From Heracleum sosnowskyi (lineage: Eukaryota > Streptophyta > Magnoliopsida > Apiales > Apiaceae): a stretch of DNA of 64,000 nucleotides. The notes under the pieces are model-generated. The model saw only the letters and a list, made by a program, of their open reading frames with translations, was not told the origin of the DNA and did no database searches. Shown here in pieces: positions 36,352 through 47,044 of this stretch (position 1 is its first letter; each line of letters begins with the position of its first letter). Position numbers and translations under genes: made by a program. The stretch lies in assembly GCA_030848705.1 (NCBI GenBank), contig CM061239.1, positions 85,976,363 through 86,040,362 of the forward strand, in the 5' to 3' direction.

Positions 36352-39300
36352 TTTTATTGTGTTCAGGGAGACAAAAGGAATCTTTGGTACTTGGATAGTG
36401 GTTGTTCAAGACACATGACTGGTGATTCTACCCTGCTCACAGAGTTTCAGGAAAGAGCTGGCCCTTGTATTGCTTTTGGAGATGACAGCAAAGGCTACAC
36501 TAAGGGATATGGCTTGATTTCAAAAGAGAATGTCATCATAGATGAAGTTGCATTGGTGGATGGTCTTAAGCACAATTTGCTTAGTATCAGCCAACTTTGT
36601 GACAAAGGATTTTTAGTTACTTTTTCTAGAGAAGCCTGTGTTGTTTTTAAAGGAGGAAACAACAATGTGGTAATGACTGGATTCAGAAGAGGGAATGTGT
36701 ACATTGCTGACTTTAGTAGCACAAGTTCAGAAACCATCACTTGTCTTTTCAGCAAGGCAAGCAAGGATGAAAGTTGGCTATGGCACAAGAAATTATCTCA
36801 TCTGAATTTTAAAGTTATGAATGACTTGGTGAGGAAAGATCTTGCTAGAGGAATTCCACAGGTGGAGTTTTCCAAGGATGGTTTGTGTGATGCCTGTCAA
36901 AAAGGGAAACAAAAGAAGGCATCATTCAAAAGCAAGACAGAGTCATCAATTGTCCATCAGCTTGAGTTGCTTCATATGGATTTGTTTGGCCCTGTAAATG
37001 TCATGTCTATTTCAAAGAAGAAATATTGTCTTGTGATTGTTGATGATTTTTCTAGATTTACATGGACTTTCTTTTTGCTCTCCAAAGATGAGGCAAGTGA
37101 AAGCATTATCAATCACATCAAGATGGTAAACAATCATCCTGACTTGAAAGTAAGAAGGATTAGGAGTGACAATGGGACAGAATTCAAGAATTCAAGCATG
37201 AAGGTGTTCTGTGAAGAAAATGGTATTTTGCATGAGTTTTCAGCAGCAAGGACACCACAGCAAAATGGTGTAGTTGAAAGGAAAAACAGAACACTTATTG
37301 AAGCTGCAAGGACAATGCTAGATGAATCAAAGTTACCAACTTATTTTTGGGCTGAGGCAGTTAATACAGCTTGCTTCACTCAGAATATTTCTTTGATTAA
37401 TCAGGCCAAAGGAATGACCCCTTATCAGCTACTCAAAAGAAAGAAGCCACTATTGGATTTTCTTCATGTCTTTGGATGCAAGTGCTTTGTTCTGAGAAAT
37501 CAAGCTGAGCATTTGGGGAAATTTGAAGCAAAAGCAGATGAAGCAATATTTGTGGGATATGCAGCAGGGAAAGCCTACAGAGTCTATAATCTCAGAACCA
37601 ACATTGTTATGGAATCTGTACATGTCATTTTTGATGATCTCAAAATTCAAGGTCTCTGTGATGAAGGTTTCCATGAAAGTCTTTCTTTTGAAAATGAGGA
37701 AGGAGATCAAGTGAATCATGTTAAGGCTACTGAGAAACAGCCTAAAGTTGTTGTATCTAGCACAGATGAAAGCAGCAGTGAAGATGAAATTGCTACATTA
37801 AGATTGAAAAGAATAGTTGCTAGCAGACCAAATGGTCATTTCGTTGACAATCATGATGGTGGATTCGTTGACAGTCAAAATGAGCGTTTCGTTGACCGCC
37901 AAAATGGTAATACCGTTGACAGTCATAGAAATGCTTCTAGAAGTGATCATTTAGGGACAACTAACTCAGGGGGAGTTTCTCAAGGACAAATATCCAATCA
38001 AGGCAATCATGATCATGAAGCTACCTCTTCAAGAGCAAATCTACCTCCCTCAAGGAAATGGACTAAAGATCATCCCTTTGAACTTATTATAGGTGATGTT
38101 TCTTCAAAAGTCCAAACTAGAAGAGCAACTCAAGAAGAATGTCTATATAGCAGCTTTCTGTCTCAAGATGAGCCAAAGAAAGTTGAGGATGCACTTCTAG
38201 ATCCAGATTGGGTTTTGGCTATGCAAGAAGAGCTAAACCAATTTGAAAGGAACAATGTTTGGAAGCTGGTGCCCAAGCCTAAGGACAGGAGTGTCATAGG
38301 CACAAAATGGGTGTTCAGAAACAAGATGGATGAAAATGGCATAGTCACAAGGAACAAAGCAAGGCTGGTTGCAAAAGGCTATTCACAGGAAGAAGGAATT
38401 GATTTTTATGAAACATTTGCTCCTGTTGCAAGACTAGAAGCAATAAGGATTTTCCTAGCCTATGCAGCCCATGCCAATTTCAAAGTCTATCAAATGGATG
38501 TGAAGAGTGCTTTTCTGAATGGGGAATTGGAAGAGGAGGTGTATGTAAGTCAACCTCCTGGTTTTGAAGATGATGATTTTCCAGAATATGTATACTTCCT
38601 CCTCAAGGCACTCTATGGTTTGAAACAAGCACCTAGAGCCTGGTATGACACACTTTCACAGTTCCTCCTTGAGAATCACTTCACTAGAGGTACTGTAGAT
38701 AAAACTCTTTTTCACAGGGTTGTGAATGGTTCTACTATACTTGTTCAAATTTATGTAGATGACATAATCTTTGGGTCTACAGATGTGAAACTTTGTCAAA
38801 AGTTTGCCAAGCTTATGCAAAGTAAATATGAAATGAGCATGATGGGAGAATTAACTTACTTTCTTGGTCTTCAAGTGAAGCAAGTTAATGAAGGCATTTT
38901 CATTAGTCAAACAAAATATATTCATGATTTATTAAAGAAGTTTAATTTAATGGAATGCTCTCCTGCCAAAACTCCCATGCCTACTGCCACCAAACTTGAA
39001 TTGAATACTAAGGAAAAATCTGTGGACATTTCAGGTTACAGAGGCATGGTAGGCTCACTTTTATATTTAACAGCTAGTAGACCTGATATTATGTTTGCTA
39101 CATGTCTATGTGCTAGATTTCAGGCTGATCCTAGGGAATCCCATTTAGTTGCTATTAAAAGAATTTTCAGATATCTCAAAGGAACACCAAACCTTGGCAT
39201 TTGGTATCCTAGAGAATCTGGCTTTGAACTAATTGGTTATTCAGATGCAGATTTTGCAGGATGTAAAATTGACAGGAAAAGCACAACAGGCACCTGTCAA

Positions 39301-39696
39301 TTCTTAGGAAACAAGCTTGTCTCATGGTTCAGCAAGAAACAAAACTCAGTTTCTACCTCCACAGCTGAGGCTGAGTATATTGCAGCTGGAAGTTGTTGTG
39401 CACAGATTTTATGGATGAAAAATTAACTACTTGATTATGGATTAAGAGTTGAGAAAATTCCTATTTTCTGTGACAAAACTAGTGCCATTGCCATTACTGA
39501 GAATCCAGTGCAGCATTCAAGGACCAAGCACATTGACATGAAGTACCATTTCATTAGAGAACATGTTATGAATGGTACTGTGGAGTTACATTTTGTTCCA
39601 AGTGAACAACAACTTGCAGACATCTTTACCAAGCCACTTGATGAATCCACATTCTCAAGATTAGTAAGTGAGCTAGGTATGCTAAATTTCTCTTAA
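36352..39696 (+). pseudogene. A-plus Pol (protease-integrase-RT-RNase H), one stop
   Basis: The frame opens after a TGA at 36,349-36,351 and runs to 39,696, with one premature TAA at 39,424-39,426 where A-minus and B have a sense codon. Numbered from the codon at 36,391: protease DSG 2-4; integrase HHCC at H132, H137, C165, C168; integrase triad D197, D260, E297; RT YVDD 788-791; RNase [10 protein letters not shown] from 950. The stop removes the last about 90 residues, including the RNase H end (TKHIDMKYHF). An Asp-to-Tyr change is seen in the RT N-terminus (DFYETFAPV where the sister copies read DFDETFAPV). Pol lies in the -1 frame relative to gag without overlapping it. Confidence 0.92.
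37838..37935 (+). repeat. Four 24-bp in-frame repeats in the integrase-RT linker of A Pol
   Basis: The family word (A/G)TTTCGTTGAC or a variant begins at 37,838, 37,862, 37,886 and 37,910, exactly 24 bp apart. The units encode eight-residue repeats of the form FVDSxxxG (residues about 484-511). A-minus has the same four units with different codons in the spacer positions (about 15,690-15,775). Confidence 0.88.
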
Positions 39697-40105
39697 TTAT
39701 TTTGAGATTTTTGCAAGTTAAAATGCAGCCAGAAACTTGCTATGTTTTTCTGTGAATTAATTTTCTCAGGAAAAAGTGAAATTTTGTCTAAGTCAAAATT
39801 ACTATGTCAACGAAACGAACCATTTCGTTGACAGTCTTAGCATTTTTCTGGGTGTTTCGTTGATAGCTCTTTTATATCAACGAAACACAGCTTTATCAAC
39901 GAAATAAGACGGGACTTTAACCGCCCAATCCTGATTCGTTGATTTAGCGCTTTTAATCTGAACCGTTGAAATTTGACACGTCCGTTACCACGATCTGTGC
40001 ATACACCCCTGTAAGTATAAATCATGGTAATTCTTTAAAAGTAACGGTTATATTTTTAAGCCAATCCAGTAATTTACATTTATTATTGGACTCTTTTTCT
40101 GAGAA
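39697..40105 (+). other. A-plus pol/third-ORF spacer with motif cluster
   Basis: Non-coding. Family words lie at 39,807, 39,822 (inverted), 39,854 (inverted), 39,877, 39,896, 39,933 (inverted) and about 39,961 (inverted). A TATAAAT-like string lies near 40,015. The order is the same in A-minus. Confidence 0.75.
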
Positions 40106-40235
40106 TTTTTGGGGGAGTATTTAAGAAATTCTATTTTCTTTATTTTCTTTTTACCTGTTCTCAAAAATTCCAAAGGCTTTTCTCTCTTCTTCTCTCTAAC
40201 AAGCAATTTAGCTCGAAGCTTTTCTTCACACAACA
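40106..40235 (+). promoter_or_regulatory. Internal purine tract and promoter-like block before A third ORF
   Basis: The string TTTTTGGGGGAG (40,106-40,117) repeats the core of the 3' polypurine tract. It abuts a TATA-like TATTTAAG (40,118-40,125). A CT-rich leader (about 40,170-40,200) and an AACAATGGC start context follow. A-minus keeps all of it. This could be a second plus-strand primer site, a promoter for the third ORF, or both. I infer this from sequence only. Confidence 0.45.
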
Positions 40236-43200
40236 ATGGCACCCATAGTCAAGCTTATGTCTGCTGGAGGGTTCATTTACGAAAAGAACAACTCAATCCC
40301 ATTTGTTGTCAAGGAGGGTCCAAACAGTACCTTTTTCAAGATGATGGACTTCATGAAGAACTGCAAGTTGAGCTATGCTATGTTTCACTCAACTCCTCTC
40401 TATAATGAGATAATCGAGGAGATTTGGACCTCGTGTGAGTATAGTGGAACAAACTGCACACTGCAATTCACCATACAAGGTAAAGAGTACATAGTTAATT
40501 CTGATGTATTGCAAGCATGTTTACATATTCCTGAAAATAACTGTGATGCTTTCCCTACAATCACTGAAATGGTTAACTTGCTAAATTCAATAAACTACTC
40601 TTTGCCTACTGATAATCTGGGTAGAATAATTAGGAGAGGTTTGGTTAGGGAATATAGTTATTTAGCTGATGCATTTATCAAGGTCTTTTCTGGTAAGATT
40701 AGTAATTTTGATGCATTAACTAATTCCATGTTGATTCTTTTTACCATGCTCCTAACTGATAGATATTACAACTTTAGCACCCAACTTATGTATGAAATTG
40801 GTGCTAAGTTGGGTGATAAGGCTAATAGGAAAAAGAATATCTATTATGCTAGGTTTCTGATGATGTTGGCTAATCATGTTAGTCCAACACCATTAGTTAT
40901 TTCTAACCCTGTTTCCAAGTTTGAGTGTTTTGTGCAAGAAAAGAGAGTACTGACAGACATACTGAGGCTGAACCACAATGGTGAGGTTCCAGTCGTGTAT
41001 CTGCCAGTAATTGAGGTAACTACTGCTATCCCTTCTAGTATAATTGTTACTTCAACTGTATCACCCAGTACTGTTGCTGTGGAGTCTGTAGTTGTGACCC
41101 AACAGGCTCCTGCCCCAGCAACAAGACCAAAATCAAAGAAATCCTCCAAGCCAACCTCAGGTGCTTCCCAAAAGGCACCTGTTGTAAAATCCACTACACA
41201 ACCTAAGGGGAGTGTTGTAGGTGCTGTGAGAGGTGAGGGAAGGGGTGAACATAAAAGAAACCCTAAGGATAAGGAATGACAGATGAGTGAAATCCAGCCA
41301 AGCCCCATTGTGTCTTCCCAATAAGGCACAATGAGTAACATGGATTTAAACACAAGTCTAATTCCATCCTCCCAAAAGGATGTAATTATTGAAACAAACT
41401 CTTCTCCAAGAGCACACTCCAAGAGGGTAAGGGACACTTCTAGCCCACAGTCTACATTTTCCCAATACCAAAGGAGAGTGAAGCAGAAATCCAAGGGTAC
41501 ACAGGGTGCACACACACTGGAAGCTACACTTCCAGTTTCACAAATTCAGTTTGATGTAACCCCTATCATTACTCTGGGGTTACAGTCCCATTCTCTAAAC
41601 ATCAACCTTGAACTATCTCCATCAAATTCACCAACTTTATCTCTAGATGTGGACATGATCCATACATCTATTCCTGATTCTCCAACTCTAATCTTGGAGA
41701 AGCCCCACTCTGAAGCTGGTGGCCATCACTTGTTAAGTGATTTGTTGGGCCATCAACCAATTTTTTCTGAAGTTGCAAGCGGATCTGTGGACAAATCTCT
41801 AAAATCAATCACCACAGATTCTACTGTAATTTCACTTTCTCAAAGTGCTTTATTGACTTCATCAACGAAACAGCTTCTTTCATTGACAAGTGTTTCTCCA
41901 TCAACGGTATCCATACCGTTGACAGTTCAATCTACCATTCCGTTGATAGGTCAATCTACACCCCTTATTGAAAATCCAGTTGTTTCCACAACTAGTGTAG
42001 ATGACCTGGTGGTAGTTGAGACACTGTTAGGTTTGAAAGGGAGTGAAACTGAGAGGCTGGCTTGCAGCCAGGCAAAAGGAGAGTCTGAGAGTGAGAGGCT
42101 GGCTATTTCTTCCAGCCAGGCAAAAGGAGAGATTGAGAGTACCACCTTAGTAGGTGAAGGTGAGGGTGTGAGAGGTGTGAGCCATGGGGAGCCCATGATG
42201 CAAGAAAAGAGTGGAGAGAGAGAAGGGACTACAGGAGCCATAAGGATGGAAGCAGCCATTGCAAGTGAGTTAATGGGGGTCAGTGAGGGAGAACGGGAAC
42301 TTACCTTCCAAGAGCATTATCAACAAACTCTGGATAGTATTTCCCTGGATCCTGAGACCTTTACTCATCCTGTGTCAGCCTATCAAGTTATGGCTCAACA
42401 GGGCAATGTGGAGGCAGAAAGGTCACTCAACTTAATGCATACTACTGCATCAATGCAAAGAGCAAAGGATGCCTTGACCAATCTACCTCCAGGAGCTGCA
42501 GCAAGTGGAGAATTTGAGTTTTCTGATGATGAAGACAGCTTTGGTGACAATCTACAGGTGGCCACTACTACACAGACTGGGAATTCTGTGGTGCCTCCTA
42601 CACCAAACTGGCTTTCTCAAGATATGCATGGTAGATCCAACTTGGATGCTGCTATTACAAGGCAATACACTGAGGCATATCTAGCTCATGAGTCAGCAAC
42701 TGCAAGGGACAAAAAATTCTATAAGGCCATAATGGATTCTCTGGAAATTCAAAGGCTACAAATGTTACAGACAAGGATTGAAGCTACAGAAATAAAGGAT
42801 TCAATTAGCAACCTTAGGGATGCTACTGACAGGAGGCTAGATGAAAAGCTTCCTCTTCACACTGTCTACAAGATGTCAAGGTTTTTCACCAAGGAACCTG
42901 AAGTGTCCTCATCTTTGAAAACTCTCTCCTCTAGAGTGGACAAAGTTGAGGCTACACTTTCTCACATGCAGAAGGAACAGGAGAAGCAAACTAGCCTACT
43001 CACCCAGCTTCTGGCAGCTCAAGGAATCCCTATCATCTCCCTTGATGATAACAAAAATGGGGAGAAAACTAAGGAGCTAGAGATACAAATTACAAAGGTT
43101 TTGGTCCCAGCCATCTCCTTGCCAGAAGAGCCATTAGCAATGGGGGAGTTTGGAAAGCAGAAAAAGGATGACATTGACCTGATCCAGGAAGCTTCTATGA

Positions 43201-44705
43201 GGATGAGACTTGCAGAACAAATCAAAGACCATTGGTCCAACATAGAAGCAAGGGTCAAGAAAATTGCTGGAACTACAGAGGACTCCAATCCATCAACAGA
43301 TCAACCATCAACGGATGCCATGGTTCTAGTGTCAACGGAATGGGAGCCACAGACCAATTCTTTCTATAAGGTAGAGCCCCTTCTACATGGAGTCACTCAA
43401 GGTCCAAGGAAGGAAAAAGGACAAACTTCATGCATTAGGGATGTGGAACAAGCTACACTCCAAAGAAGCCTATCTCCCAAGTCCCCTGCTAAACCAAAGG
43501 GCAAAAATACAGAAAGGACTTTCTATCCTGCACCTTATCCAGATGAGCTCAAGCTTCTTGGTCTACTTATCACAAAAAGCAAGGAAAGCAATGATTATGA
43601 GATAAGGAAGCAAAGGGCAATTGTCTACAGGAATGGACAACAAATTTGTGTTTGGGCTGGTCACCCAAACTTTGCTGAAGCTAAAGCTGAAGAGTCAGAA
43701 AGAGTAGCAATGCAAGCCCTTGCTGTTGCTCAGTCTCTTGATGAAGAAGAAAGACAGCAAGAAGAAAAAGCAAGAGAGGAAAGGAGTGCAAAGAAGAGCA
43801 CAAGGCAACCAAAGGCAAGAGCTAGGAAAAACATAGCCTTTGAGAATGATGACTTTCAGAACACTGCATCAGACTCTTCTGTACCAATTGCACCTCCAAC
43901 AAATCCTGATCCAGTTTCAGAGGTAAAGTTAGCCTGTGATCCCAATCATCCTGTAAATTTCCATGATCAACCAATTGAGCCAAAGGAAGAGCCAATTGAG
44001 TTTGATGAGGCCAACTTCCCAAAATTCCTATTTGAAAAGGATCAGCCAATGAAGACCAAGAAAAGGGCTGTCAAGGCAAAGCCAGTATTTGTGAGAAAGC
44101 CACAACCTCAAAAACCCCCTACAAATCCAGAGGACTGCATGTACATTGCTGACATCAGGGAAGAATCTAGCTTACATCTTGATTTAGACAACCTGGTGGA
44201 AGTAAGGGGCATTGCAGCTTCTCAAAAGATGCCTGAAAGATTAGTTTTCACATTCAAGGGTGGTAGAGAACAAGTATGGCCTCTCTACAGAATTTTAGGA
44301 GAAGACTACCAAACACTACTCACAGTGTTTAGATGCTTGAAGAAAGACTTTGGCTTCACCAAAACAGCCAAGTCTGAGGTGGTCTCCAAAATATGTCAAA
44401 TAAAGGCTAGCTGGAACAAGCATGAGGCTCTTCCCAGGATGCTTAGAGTGCCCTCAACAGGAAAGAAGATCCATCTTCAACCTTACTGGATGATGGAATT
44501 TAAGGACAATGACAACTGCAGAAGGTTCTTCAGGATGGAAGACCAGCTGGATAAGGCATCTAATCAAACTCTAAAGCTTATGCAATCCAAGCTTGGTGAT
44601 CAGGATGAGGAAGAGAAGATCTTCTACAGAAGGCTACAGGTCCAGATTGAGGAAAACAACTCTAAGAGAGGGAAGAAGACTATGCCACAAAGAAGACAAA
44701 GATGA
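40236..44705 (+). pseudogene. A-plus third ORF ('env-like'), 1,489 codons, two stops
   Basis: A single frame from ATG 40,236 to TGA at 44,703-44,705, with premature stops at 41,277-41,279 and 41,322-41,324 where A-minus is open. Residues 1-250 are globular-looking (EYSGTNCTLQFTIQGKEYI, then FDALTNSMLILFTMLLTDRY). Residues 280-560 are a Pro/Ser/Thr linker with family words at 41,862-41,946. A coiled-coil region spans about 790-930 (KTLSSRVDKVEATLSHM, then LLTQLLAAQG). A Glu/Arg-rich helix lies near 1,150-1,200, and a conserved-looking C-terminal block includes TFKGGREQVWPLYRILGED. I see no signal peptide. It matches the Sirevirus envelope-like gene by position only; a DNA- or RNA-binding or structural role is as plausible. 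Confidence 0.75.
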
Positions 44706-44880
44706 ATCATTTGCTCAGTCTAGAGGAGCACTTCTGGGCATTAGTCTTGTAAGTCTTGTATTTTGTTCAAAATATTATGAAGCTTAAATGCATTTTCTAC
44801 TTTTGTAATTTATAATGTATCTGAGTGTTTTTGTTATCATCAAGTCTCTTGATTTATGGCTGTTATTCTATCAGTCATAA

Positions 44881-44892
44881 ATTGGGGGAGAT
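44881..44892 (+). promoter_or_regulatory. Polypurine tract of A-plus
   Basis: ATTGGGGGAGAT abuts the 3' LTR start TGTTAGG. It primes plus-strand DNA synthesis. Confidence 0.9.
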
Positions 44893-45912
44893 TGTTAGGA
44901 ATATGTTGTTCTTGATGATAAACATAAAACACTTAGTAGAATTTGTGTAAAGTTATTTTGTAGCTGTCAACGAAATGGCATGCTTTGCAGCATTCCGTTG
45001 ACAGGAAACTCATCAACGAAATGAGTGATGTAGCAATTGCACTGTACAATACTTCACAGTTTGATATGCATTTTGTTGTATGTACTAGATAGGTTTTCTA
45101 AGTCATGTTGACTAAGTACTAGATAGGCAAAATAGGTTGGTTAATTGTAAATATATTATGCCTTGTAATTTTGCCTAAGTGAAGACATGTCAACGGTATG
45201 AAGATTACTCTGTCAACGGTATGGAGTTTACTCATCAACGAAACGAGGGAAACACCATCAACGGAATGAAGAATAAAGCTATCAACGAAACACATCTCCC
45301 TGCTATCAACGAATCATTATTGCTTTTCTGAATAGTTGACAAAGTGATAGTGACAGTTTACTGAACAGATCTAAAGGTGATGTGGAAGTGTACTTTGCAT
45401 TGGAAACCATTAAAATGGACATGGGGAATAAGGAAACATCCTAGTTTCCAATTGGGTCTTGGGAGTGATCATAATAAGCATGAAGACAAAAGCAAGGATC
45501 TCCAAGGACCACTGGACAAAGGGATGAAAAGCAAACTATTGGCGGTTACTCATTGTACTTTTAGTGTAGCCAAAAATAGGGTTGTAAACTGGGGGATATA
45601 TAACCAAGTGTAGCAGTTACTTTAACCAGAGAGAAGAAAAACAAATAGTTTGTATTAGCTATCCTTGAGAGCATTCTTCTCTACAACCTTGTAACTGAGC
45701 AGCTGTGTACTTTTGTATCACAGATTATTTCCGCAATAAAAATCACTTCAGTTGGATCATCAAACAATCCAACTGAAATTATTTATGTGCTTGTGATTTT
45801 TACTTTAAGTTCAGTTTTTATTTGTAAGTTGTTTTAAGTTTAAGAAATATAAAGAATTGTATTCAACCCCCCCCCCCCTTCTACAATTCTGTTAGGTCAT
45901 TTGGGATTAACA
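44893..45912 (+). repeat. A-plus 3' LTR
   Basis: 1,020 bp, differing from the 5' LTR at five substitutions and a shorter C run (12, 45,867-45,878). TATA box at 45,597-45,603. Confidence 0.96.
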
Positions 45913-45917
45913 CAGTA

Positions 45918-45991
45918 TGTTCTACTTAATTAAAAAATTAAGTATATACAAAGTTAAGTTGTTGCTATGCTATCACCCATAAATCCCAACA
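45918..45991 (-). repeat. B 5' LTR, outer 74 bp
   Basis: Continues the LTR interrupted at 32,786 and matches 19,326-19,399 with two differences. It ends ATCCCAACA at the B/A-minus boundary. Confidence 0.93.
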
Positions 45992-47039
45992 ATCACTTAA
46001 GAGCCTATTAGACTCTTTGATTCTTGAGTTCTCTTTTGTAAGTGATTTAAGAGTAACACGCAAATTATATAATACAGTAGACATTTCATTTACTGCACTA
46101 TCGCATTCCTCTTTAGAAAGCTCAGAAAGATTAGTAATTGTTACCTGATTGCTAGAGGAACTTGCTTCCTGCTCATGATTGTTAGCCATTAGAGCCAAGT
46201 TGACATACTCAACATCATCATCAGAATCTTCACCATTACCAGCCCAATCATACTCCTGAGACATGAAAGCTTTTTCTTTCTGCTTGAGAAGTTCAAAGTA
46301 TTTCTTTTTATAATCAACAGGCTCAAATTTCCTGTTGCCCTTCTCAACTTTGGGCTTTCTGCAATCTCCAGCAAAGTGACCAATCATTCCACAGTTGAAA
46401 CATTTAGACTTAGACTTTTCAATCCAGTTATTTTTTCTAGGTTGAAAGTCTCTCCTTGGCGGCCTTGCTTCTGAGTTTCTCTTGAATTTGAACTTAGAAA
46501 ATTTCCTTGAGAGAAAAGCTATATGTTCATCAATCTCATCTAAGTCATCCAAGTTGGCTGGTTCTGGTTCTTCTTCTTCTGTCATCTTGCCTTTACCCTT
46601 GATAACATCACTCCTACAACTAGCTCGACTAGTTGTGGCTTTTGCAGTTTCTTCATTGTCATCTTCTAGTTGGTTCACAGATGCAATCAATGCAATAGAT
46701 CCACCTTTCTTTTGTACCTTCTCAATTTCTTCATCTTGCTCCATTTCCAACTCATATGTCTTTAAAGTTCCATAAAGCCTCTCAAGAGTGTAGTCTTTGT
46801 ACTCCTGAGTGTTTCTCAAGGAAACAGTCATAGGCTTCCATTCTTTTGGAAGAGCTCTAAGAAATTTGAGGTTTGAATCCTTGGTTTGGTAGATTCTCCC
46901 ATACAGCTTTAATCCATTCAAAAGCTTTTGAAACCTACTTAATGTGTCATTTAGGGTTTCACCAGCTTTAAAATGAAAGTGCTCATACTGTTGTATAAGG
47001 AGTTGCATTTTGTTTTCCCTAACTTGCTCAGTTCCTTCA
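45992..47039 (-). pseudogene. A-minus gag, 5' half, truncated at its start
   Basis: Open minus-strand frame collinear with A-plus Gag residues about 119-475. It includes the rest of the UBN2-like domain (QLLIQQYEHFHFKAGE) and an intact knuckle CFNCGMIGHFAGDC (about 46,360-46,400). It begins abruptly at 47,039, in the codons for CEGTEQ, where G1 integrase sequence takes over after atctg. No stop is present in this half. Confidence 0.9.
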
Positions 47040-47044
47040 ATCTG

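Larger units (their letters stand above)
32787..45912 (+). mobile_element. A-plus: young, near-intact 13.1-kb Sirevirus-like Ty1/copia element
   Basis: Complete element with 5' LTR 32,787-33,810, PBS, gag, pol, spacer, third ORF, polypurine tract and 3' LTR 44,893-45,912, flanked by cagta (32,782-32,786 and 45,913-45,917). Aligned by eye, the LTRs differ at five positions plus the length of the C run (16 against 12). That makes it the most recent arrival of the nest. Only three premature stops are seen (39,424, 41,277 and 41,322). It lies in the B 5' LTR, on the strand opposite to all other elements here. Confidence 0.96.
18342..45991 (-). mobile_element. B: second Sirevirus-like Ty1/copia family, complete but broken
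   Basis: It starts TGTTGGTCC, ends ATCCCAACA and is flanked by atcat (18,337-18,341) and atcac (45,992-45,996); A-plus reads atcac at this gag site, so the left copy carries one mutation. Without the nested A-plus it measures about 14.5 kb. Minus-strand order: 5' LTR (31,805-32,786 plus 45,918-45,991), PBS, gag, pol, spacer with a small acidic ORF, third ORF, polypurine tract, 3' LTR (18,342-19,399). Pol is uninterrupted. Gag and the third ORF have stops and frameshifts. By eye the two LTRs differ at about 12 sites plus the G-run length, so B is older than A-plus and younger than A-minus. Confidence 0.93.
2845..47039 (-). mobile_element. A-minus: Sirevirus-like Ty1/copia element, 5'-truncated, interrupted twice
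   Basis: A minus-strand sister of the full element at 32,787-45,912. Its own sequence is about 11.7 kb. The left end is a complete 3' LTR (2,845-3,874) with adjoining polypurine tract. Then follow the third ORF (split by solo LTR G2), pol, and gag (split by B at 18,342-45,991). The right end stops inside gag at 47,039. The 5' LTR, PBS, leader and about the first 118 gag codons, about 1.44 kb by comparison with A-plus, are absent. Yet atctg (2,840-2,844 and 47,040-47,044) flanks it as a perfect 5-bp duplication. Several premature stops and one frameshift show it is an old, dead copy. Confidence 0.9.

Noticed and set aside
36308..36380. A normal short intron joining A gag and pol
   Set aside because: The donor-like and acceptor-like strings are only 38 nt apart, too short for a usual plant intron; kept as an open question rather than a feature.
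37838..37935. CRISPR-like array (24-bp period)
   Set aside because: It is an in-frame peptide repeat in a plant retrotransposon; there are no spacers and the context is eukaryotic.
40236..44705. Calling the third ORF a true envelope glycoprotein
   Set aside because: Only its position agrees with that label; no signal peptide, fusion peptide or clear anchor was seen.
45965..47008. Independent gag element at 46-47 kb
   Set aside because: Its end rejoins 18,341 across the B insertion with a target-site duplication, so it is the other half of A-minus gag.
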